Shown here piece after piece: positions 6,118-10,485 of a stretch of DNA of 10,485 nt (the stretch's first letter is position 1; each line of letters opens with the position of its first letter). A program made the translations under genes and the position numbers. The notes under the pieces are model-generated. The model was not told where the DNA came from. It made no database searches and worked only from the letters and a program-made list of their open reading frames with translations. The stretch covers positions 1 through 10,485 of the forward strand of contig CAYIBX010000032.1 of the NCBI GenBank assembly GCA_964361785.1, read 5' to 3'. The stretch comes from UBA927 sp964361785 (GTDB lineage: Bacteria > Patescibacteriota > Microgenomatia > UBA10105 > UBA927).

Positions 6118-6243
6118 CTAGATGTATAGAGCAAATGAATGATATTTCTATTGTTTCTATGTTGTCTTTTACCTATGCGGCCGCATATGCAAATGACAAC
6201 TTGCTCAAGAAACTCAAATCACTCACTCAATCTATACATCTAG
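6118..6243. repeat. 126-bp imperfect palindrome
   Basis: The outer arms CTAGATGTATAGA (6118-6130) and TCTATACATCTAG (6231-6243) are perfect 13-bp inverted repeats. The centre, TATGCGGCCGCATA (6174-6187), is a perfect 14-bp palindrome. Both are centred on the same point, 6180/6181. Comparing the two 63-bp halves by hand with no gaps gives about 43 identical positions, and several mismatches become G-U pairs if the minus strand is transcribed. This is a long hairpin or cruciform-forming element with no coding frame I can support. It could be a decayed mobile palindrome, a bidirectional terminator or an RNA. Confidence 0.65.
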
Positions 6244-6591
6244 ATGGCTACTTTTTCCTCCAAAGGCGGATAAACTGCCCAAGGCGGATCCATTTTTTGT
6301 TGGCGCAACACACGTTCGTTTGATGGTTCGCGTGCACACTTCTATTCCTTTTTGTAACACCACGCACCTTGCCCCATTCGACTTTCGCTCAGGGCCTCTT
6401 TTGGTCTTCCCTAATCTTTATATTTCCTTCGTTCACTTTTTAATGTGCACTTCGCCCCACACGAAAAATATCTTCGCAAATGAAGATTCATCGTATAAAA
6501 CAAAGATTAAATTTTTAAATACATTTTTTGCCTCGGGCAATCTCGGCTCAGCCGGACCCTCGATCAACAAAAAATTCACAACTGATTGTTA
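6244..6591. other. Noncoding segment in the strand-switch region
   Basis: I see no supported gene. Plus-strand open frames cover it, but they have no ribosome binding site and a biased, His/Phe/Ser-rich composition unlike a real protein. Small signals are the repeated aaggcggat (6263-6271, 6281-6289) and the short inverted repeat CGGCT-c-AGCCG (6544-6554). Confidence 0.5.
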
Positions 6592-6641
6592 TATCAGCTG
6601 ATCAGAGCCCTGATAGTAATCAGGACTCTGATCAGCTGATA
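6592..6641. repeat. Near-perfect 50-bp hairpin
   Basis: TATCAGCTGATCAGAG (6592-6607) pairs with CTCTGATCAGCTGATA (6626-6641), 16 bp. After one C/A mismatch CCTGAT pairs with ATCAGG (6 bp) around an AGTA tetraloop. The total is 22 bp paired with a single mismatch. No T-run follows on the plus strand, so it is not a classic terminator in that direction. It could be a protein-binding palindrome, a mobile-element relic or a bidirectional transcription block between the divergent gene sets. Confidence 0.75.
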
Positions 6642-6839
6642 GTACATCGATCAATAACGCATGCCATACTACTTAAATGACATTCTTTGAACACAATACA
6701 TACTCCATCAAAGAGCATTTTTACCGCAAAACTATACCACGCTCTGTGAGCACGTTTCATAGGGTTAGACTATATCCTATAGCATATTTTAGCAAAAAAA
6801 TCAACTTAAAATCCCACAATTCCTCTCTCTTTCTCTCCG

Positions 6840-6848
6840 TGCTATACT
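6840..6848 (+). promoter_or_regulatory. Extended -10 promoter of the ligase gene, leaderless prediction
   Basis: TGC-TATACT (6840-6848) is an extended -10 box that ends 7 nt before the ATG at 6856. The -35 position (about 6820-6825, TTCCTC) is weak, as is common with extended -10 promoters. There is no Shine-Dalgarno. Transcription would start at the ATG, as in the promoter at 1415-1443. Confidence 0.5.
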
Positions 6849-6855
6849 AAATGCC

Positions 6856-8940
6856 ATGAAGAAAAGGAAGCAGTTGCCGGAATCCCTATCGCCAAACCTC
6901 GAAAAAGAAACGCATCAAACAGCTATAACCCTCTGGTGTGATCGCATGATCAAATTGGGATTTTATTTGCTTTTTAGCCTCATCCCACTGCTTCTTACCC
7001 CTTGGAACTACGAACTCTTTGAATTTAACAAAATGATTGGTGTCTACACCCTCACCGTCATTATTACTTCCGCATGGATCATAAAAATGCTTTCCGAGAA
7101 AAAAATCGCTATTGCAAAGACGCCACTGGATATACCGATAGCGTTATTTGTACTTTCACAATTGGTTAGCTCTATTTTTTCTATGGATCCTCACGTCTCG
7201 TGGTTTGGCTACTACTCACGCTTTAATGGAGGGATGTGGAGTGTGATTTGTTATGTGTTGTTGTTTTATGCTTATGTGACTCATTGGACGAATATGACCC
7301 ATTGGACTAATTTGCTAAAAACAAGTCTAATGGCAGGGTCCCTTGTCGCCTTCTACGGCGTCCTTGAACGACTCGGCATCGATAAAAATCTCTGGGTGCA
7401 GGACGTACAAAACCGCGTATTCTCTACCCTTGGCCAGCCCAATTGGCTGGCAGCGTACTTAGTCGCGCTCATCCCATTATCAATGGCTCTCGCATTCAAA
7501 AATAAATTATATTGGATAGTAAGTATTTTGCTCTTTACCACCCTTCTTTTTACAAAATCTCGATCAGGGCTGTTGGGATTTGTGATAGCTGATGTCGTAT
7601 TTTGGGGAATTCTTTTCGCAAAAAGAGGCATATTACGGTCTGCGCTCGTTATCCATGTTATCTTTGCTATTATTGTCTTTTTTGTGGGAACTGGATCACC
7701 TGCAGTAGATAAATATGTTACGCTCAATGGCTGGACCCAACTTCGCCAAGGCTTCGCTGGGCAAGCAAAAGAAGTCGTAACTCAACCCACTGGTCCAGCA
7801 CTTGAAGTCGGTGGCACGGAATCCGGAACAATACGCAAATATGTCTGGCAGGGCGCAATTGCCGCATGGAAAAGTACGACAAAAACGCTTTTTATCGGTA
7901 CAGGGACCGAGACATTTGCCTTTGCGTTTTACCAGTTTCGACCAGTAGAGCATAATCTAACCTCTGAGTGGGATTTTCTCTATAACAAGGCACATAACGA
8001 ATACTTAAATTATCTTGCAACGACGGGAATAGTTGGATTAGGAAGTTATCTTTTGTTTGTTGGATTGTTTATTTTCTGGTATATAAAAAACATACAAAAA
8101 AACTCAATCAATATTGCCCTCTTTGCCGGTTGGCTCTCCATCCTCGTTACCAACTTTTTTGGTTTTTCTGTCGTGATACTGCAACTATTTTTCTTTCTGT
8201 TTCCGGCGATATGCATAGCCCTGTCTCAAACCGAAGAAACCCAACGAACAATTCGTGTGGCATTTTCTCCCCCTGTTTGGATCAGATGGCTTATACTTTT
8301 TCTAAGCATTGGCGTCCTTTTTCAAATCGGCACCTACTGGTATGCAGATACTCTTTTTGCATCAGGGTATCGCAATAATCGCGCTGGGATTTTTGTGAAA
8401 GCTGCACCATTTTTACTATCTGCCACCACTCTTTTTTCCAAAGAACCAAGCTATCATGACGAATACGCACAATCTCTCGCTTCCCTTTCTTTAGAATCGT
8501 TTGAAAATAAAAATGCTTCACAAGCAGCAAACTTAGCTACCCTTGCAATCGGAGAAAGCGACAAAGCCATCCGTCAGTCTCCCAAAAACGTCAATTATTA
8601 TAAAACGCGTACCAAAGTATTCTACACGCTGTCCCAACTTAATCCTGAATACAACAATGATGCCGTCATTGCACTCCAAAAAGCCCTCACTCTCTCTCCC
8701 AATGATCCAAAAATTTATTATAATTTAGCTATCCTTCTCGGTCGACAGGATGAATCAGAAGAAGCTATTACACTGCTTCTGACTGCCAAAAAACTAAAAA
8801 TAAATTATCGTGATGTATACTATGCCCTGCACGTTTTTTACCTTGAGGCCAAAAAACCTACTGAGGCCAAACAAATACTTCTTGAGTACCTCTCGCTTGT
8901 AGACCCCAATGATAAAGATTTTCAAGAAAGAATAAAGTAA
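6856..8940 (+). CDS. O-antigen ligase-like (Wzy_C/WaaL superfamily) membrane protein with C-terminal TPR repeats (694 aa)
   Basis: About a dozen hydrophobic segments span residues 33-495. Family features are FSTLGQPNWLAAY (189-201), SRSGLLG (235-241), a large extracytoplasmic loop at about 280-385, and HNEYLNYL followed by a Gly-rich membrane segment (380-400), the usual end of the ligase loop. Residues 550-690 contain TPR-like helix pairs, for example AVIALQKALTLSPNDPKIYYNLAILLG (601-630, segment described by its ends only: AVIALQ to AILLG). Members transfer or polymerise lipid-linked glycans at the outer face of the membrane, so this protein probably attaches or assembles surface polysaccharide; the exact substrate cannot be told. 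An imperfect duplication THWTN/THWTN lies at 142-152, and a repeat-like LRQGFAGQA lies in the catalytic loop (296-304). The gene ends 4 nt before def, so the two are probably cotranscribed. Confidence 0.85.
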   Translation: MKKRKQLPESLSPNLEKETHQTAITLWCDRMIKLGFYLLFSLIPLLLTPWNYELFEFNKMIGVYTLTVIITSAWIIKMLSEKKIAIAKTPLDIPIALFVLSQLVSSIFSMDPHVSWFGYYSRFNGGMWSVICYVLLFYAYVTHWTNMTHWTNLLKTSLMAGSLVAFYGVLERLGIDKNLWVQDVQNRVFSTLGQPNWLAAYLVALIPLSMALAFKNKLYWIVSILLFTTLLFTKSRSGLLGFVIADVVFWGILFAKRGILRSALVIHVIFAIIVFFVGTGSPAVDKYVTLNGWTQLRQGFAGQAKEVVTQPTGPALEVGGTESGTIRKYVWQGAIAAWKSTTKTLFIGTGTETFAFAFYQFRPVEHNLTSEWDFLYNKAHNEYLNYLATTGIVGLGSYLLFVGLFIFWYIKNIQKNSINIALFAGWLSILVTNFFGFSVVILQLFFFLFPAICIALSQTEETQRTIRVAFSPPVWIRWLILFLSIGVLFQIGTYWYADTLFASGYRNNRAGIFVKAAPFLLSATTLFSKEPSYHDEYAQSLASLSLESFENKNASQAANLATLAIGESDKAIRQSPKNVNYYKTRTKVFYTLSQLNPEYNNDAVIALQKALTLSPNDPKIYYNLAILLGRQDESEEAITLLLTAKKLKINYRDVYYALHVFYLEAKKPTEAKQILLEYLSLVDPNDKDFQERIK
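7741..7765 (+). repeat. Repeat-like sequence in frame inside the ligase gene
   Basis: This 25-bp stretch, starting cttcgccaaggcttcg, encodes LRQGFAGQA in the variable part of the extracytoplasmic loop. It contains partly self-complementary GC-rich blocks (GCC/GGC, GAAGC/GCTTC) in an AT-richer gene. From memory, very similar peptides recur in unrelated Patescibacteria proteins. I cannot verify that here, and no second copy exists in this window. Confidence 0.35.
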
Positions 8941-8944
8941 AAAT

Positions 8945-9505
8945 ATGAAACCCATTGTCACCGTCCCCAACAAGGTCCTCTCTGGTATGGCAACTGAGGT
9001 AAAGGTGTTTGATAAGAAACTCAATACCATCCTTCTCGATATGAAAACCTCTCTCATCGCGACGAAAAATCCCAAAGGAGTGGGCCTCGCTGCCCCGCAA
9101 ATTGGCCTTCCATTACGAATCTTTATAACCAGACCAACTGAGAAAGCTGATATTCGAGTATTTATAAATCCGATTGTTATTACATCAAAAAATACTGACG
9201 GCCCGCCTTCTCCGCCAGCTGGCGAATCCGGCGAGGCAAGTAAAATGGAAGGATGTCTTTCAGTACCAAATCTATGGGGAAAAGTAAAAAGAAATAATGA
9301 TGTGACGCTTAAATTTCAAAATGAAAATGGCATAATAAAAGAAGAAACGTTTACCGGATTTCTCTCAACCATCATTCAGCACGAGACGGATCATATAAAC
9401 GGCATCCTTTTTGTCCAACGCATTTTAGAGCAAAAAGGAAAATTATTTGAAGTGGTCACTGACGAAGACGGGAAAGAGGTGTTTGAAGAAGTACAGTTAC
9501 ACTGA
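8945..9505 (+). CDS. def: Peptide deformylase
   Basis: The enzyme removes the N-formyl group from the initiator methionine of new proteins, in the cytoplasm at the ribosome exit, using a bound metal ion. All three signature motifs are intact: GVGLAAPQIG (45-54), EGCLS (102-106, metal ligand C104) and QHETDH (145-150, metal ligands H146 and H150, catalytic E147). At 186 aa it is slightly longer than usual. The extra length is an insertion of about 15 residues (DGPPSPPAGESGEAS, 85-99) just before EGCLS, encoded by a palindromic repeat core that also occurs in the gap downstream. The charged C-terminal extension is ordinary. The ATG is 4 nt after the ligase stop, with no clear Shine-Dalgarno, so translational coupling is likely. 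fmt follows, the classical def-fmt pairing. Confidence 0.95.
   Translation: MKPIVTVPNKVLSGMATEVKVFDKKLNTILLDMKTSLIATKNPKGVGLAAPQIGLPLRIFITRPTEKADIRVFINPIVITSKNTDGPPSPPAGESGEASKMEGCLSVPNLWGKVKRNNDVTLKFQNENGIIKEETFTGFLSTIIQHETDHINGILFVQRILEQKGKLFEVVTDEDGKEVFEEVQLH
9209..9229 (+). repeat. REP-like repeat core in frame inside def
   Basis: This 21-bp stretch (tccgccagctggcg in its centre) matches 9555-9575 in the def-fmt gap at 19 of 21 positions, compared by hand. It contains the palindrome CGCCAGCTGGCG and is flanked by further GC-rich inverted pieces (GCC at 9205-9207, GAGGC at 9233-9237). It encodes the middle of the def insertion without breaking the frame. Confidence 0.7.
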
Positions 9506-9586
9506 TGTCATCGCGAGCGAAGCGTGGCGATCCCCGTACAACCGGATCGCTTCGTCTCCGCCAGCTGACGGATCCTCGCAATGACA
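9506..9586. repeat. REP-like intergenic repeat filling the def-fmt gap
   Basis: The ends are inverted: TGTCAT-c-GCGAG (9506-9517) against CTCGC-a-ATGACA (9575-9586). Inside are GGATCGCTTCG (9544-9554), complementary to CGAAGCG-tGGCGATCC (9518-9533), and the core shared with def (9555-9575). The element begins on the first base after the def stop codon and ends one base before the fmt ATG, so it is the whole spacer and can fold into one long branched hairpin. Repeats of this general look (tgtcattgcgag...) are common between genes in many bacteria. Confidence 0.75.
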
Positions 9587-9587
9587 A

Positions 9588-10475
9588 ATGAATATGAATA
9601 TTCTCTTTTTTGGCTCAACCACTGATTCTGTAATTGTTCTAGAAAAACTACGTAGTTCTCGTATCGTTGGTATAGTGACCCAACCCCCTCGTCCTATCGG
9701 ACGCGATCGAATCGTAACACCAACTCCTGTAGAAGTATGGGGAAAAGCACATAATATAACTGTTCTTTCATTTGAAAGTAATCCTGATAAGCCCTGGCTT
9801 TACAAAGATGAACAACAAGTTATAGATACTCTGCAATCCATACAGGCGGATATTTTGATCTCTGCTTCCTACGGCCAAAAAATCCCTTGGCAAACGATAC
9901 AAAAAGCGCCGCTCGGCGGCATAAACGTGCATCCATCGATCCTTCCCCGATGGAGAGGCGCCGATCCCGTACCGTGGGCAATTCTTTCAGGCGATCACCA
10001 AATAGGTGTCACTGTCGTGACACTATCGGAAACGTTTGATGCGGGCCTTATCCTAGCACAGAAAAAAATTCCTATAAAACCCACGGATACATCTTTACCA
10101 CTTCGCACACATTTATTTAAAATAGGTGCCGAGCTTCTCGTTGCTTCTCTCGATCACTTAGACCTACGAGGAGAGTCCCTGCCTGCGCAGGCAGGCTTGC
10201 AGGGTGGAAAAGCGGAACCGTATGCACGAAGGCTTACTCGCCAAGACGGCTTTGAACCATGGATGAAAATAATAGATCCGCTCGAATCAGAACGCATTAA
10301 ACGAAAATTTCGCGCATTTCATCCATGGCCCGGAATATGGAGCACGTTTCAAGAAAAACGTATAAAAATTCTTGGATTTTCTCATGAACCGACGATTGTT
10401 CAGTTTGAAGGAAAAAAACCAATAGGATGGAAACAATCAAGAACCCCGCGGCAGAGCCAGCGGGGTATGAGTTGA
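9588..10475 (+). CDS. fmt: Methionyl-tRNA formyltransferase
   Basis: The enzyme formylates initiator Met-tRNA with 10-formyltetrahydrofolate, making the group that Def later removes. The catalytic residues are in place: N113 and H115 in GGINVHPSILPRWRGADP, and D151 in TFDAG, with the 36-residue H-to-D spacing of the E. coli enzyme. GRDRIVTPTPV (38-48) corresponds to the usual substrate-loop motif. The C-terminal OB-type domain is shortened: after VQFEGKKPIGWKQ the protein runs into a hairpin-encoded tail (SRTPRQSQRGMS). A linker insertion (ESLPAQAGLQGGKAE) between the two domains is encoded by a perfect palindrome. The start is ATG 9588 or, judging by the usual MNILFFG-like beginning, ATG 9594. 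No Shine-Dalgarno exists because the REP-like repeat ends one base upstream. Confidence 0.93.
   Translation: MNMNILFFGSTTDSVIVLEKLRSSRIVGIVTQPPRPIGRDRIVTPTPVEVWGKAHNITVLSFESNPDKPWLYKDEQQVIDTLQSIQADILISASYGQKIPWQTIQKAPLGGINVHPSILPRWRGADPVPWAILSGDHQIGVTVVTLSETFDAGLILAQKKIPIKPTDTSLPLRTHLFKIGAELLVASLDHLDLRGESLPAQAGLQGGKAEPYARRLTRQDGFEPWMKIIDPLESERIKRKFRAFHPWPGIWSTFQEKRIKILGFSHEPTIVQFEGKKPIGWKQSRTPRQSQRGMS
10178..10195 (+). repeat. 18-bp perfect palindrome in frame inside fmt
   Basis: CCTGCCTGCGCAGGCAGG is fully self-complementary. It encodes the LPAQAG part of an insertion between the catalytic and C-terminal domains, where family members usually have a short linker leading to the Tyr-Ala-x-x-Leu-Thr motif (YARRLT here). 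It is GC-rich in an AT-richer gene, keeps the frame and lies in a tolerant linker. Confidence 0.75.
10443..10466 (+). terminator. GC-rich hairpin overlapping the fmt 3' end
   Basis: ACCCCGC (10443-10449) pairs with GCGGGGT (10460-10466) around a 10-nt loop, 7 bp. It lies inside the last dozen codons of fmt. No T-run follows within the window, so a terminator role is tentative. It could equally be another inserted repeat that replaced the original end of the gene. Confidence 0.4.
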
Positions 10476-10485
10476 AGCATGACTT

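Noticed and set aside
6118..6243. Integron attC site
   Set aside because: The arms lack the GTTRRRY-type core boxes and no integrase gene is present.
6135..6323. 62-codon plus-strand frame
   Set aside because: It lies across the 126-bp palindrome, has no ribosome binding site, and its composition follows the repeat, not a protein.
6320..6601. 93-codon plus-strand frame
   Set aside because: No ribosome binding site or promoter; the composition is biased and not protein-like, and the frame ends inside the hairpin at 6592-6641.

Overview
The window most likely comes from a Patescibacteria (Candidate Phyla Radiation) type genome. I infer this from the compact genes, from short palindromic repeats carried in frame inside housekeeping genes, from peptide deformylase and methionyl-tRNA formyltransferase sitting behind an O-antigen-ligase/TPR membrane protein, and from promoters placed so close to ATG codons that leaderless mRNAs are predicted. 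TGA is used as a stop codon throughout, which argues against the CPR lineages that recode UGA. The taxonomic call is an inference.

Left part (1-5965), minus strand. After a repeat-bearing noncoding end (1-308), five or six genes are transcribed right to left. In transcription order they are: a promoter with an overlapping inverted repeat (5937-5965); a 20-codon Lys-rich peptide with a perfect Shine-Dalgarno; a leader with two strong hairpins; a 584-aa membrane protein with a circularly permuted M23 (LytM) peptidase domain and a C-terminal TIM-barrel-like, possibly glycan-cleaving domain; a possible 38-codon ORF; a 323-aa protein with two membrane segments and a Cys-containing exported domain; a cluster of RNA hairpins (2570-2707); and two charged hypothetical proteins of 360 and 365 aa. 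The last has its own promoter. The set reads as an envelope-remodelling module, perhaps the tail of a conjugation or secretion operon, but no ATPase or relaxase lies inside the window.

Middle (5966-6855). This is about 0.9 kb of noncoding DNA at the switch between minus- and plus-strand transcription. It holds a 126-bp imperfect palindrome (6118-6243) and a near-perfect 50-bp hairpin (6592-6641).

Right part (6856-10475), plus strand. An O-antigen ligase-like/TPR protein, def and fmt follow, with 4 nt between the first two. A REP-like repeat fills the def-fmt gap. A related repeat core lies in frame inside def, and other short repeats or palindromes lie in frame inside fmt and probably in the ligase gene. 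Def and Fmt together handle the formyl group on initiator methionine. The ligase-like protein probably acts on surface polysaccharide.
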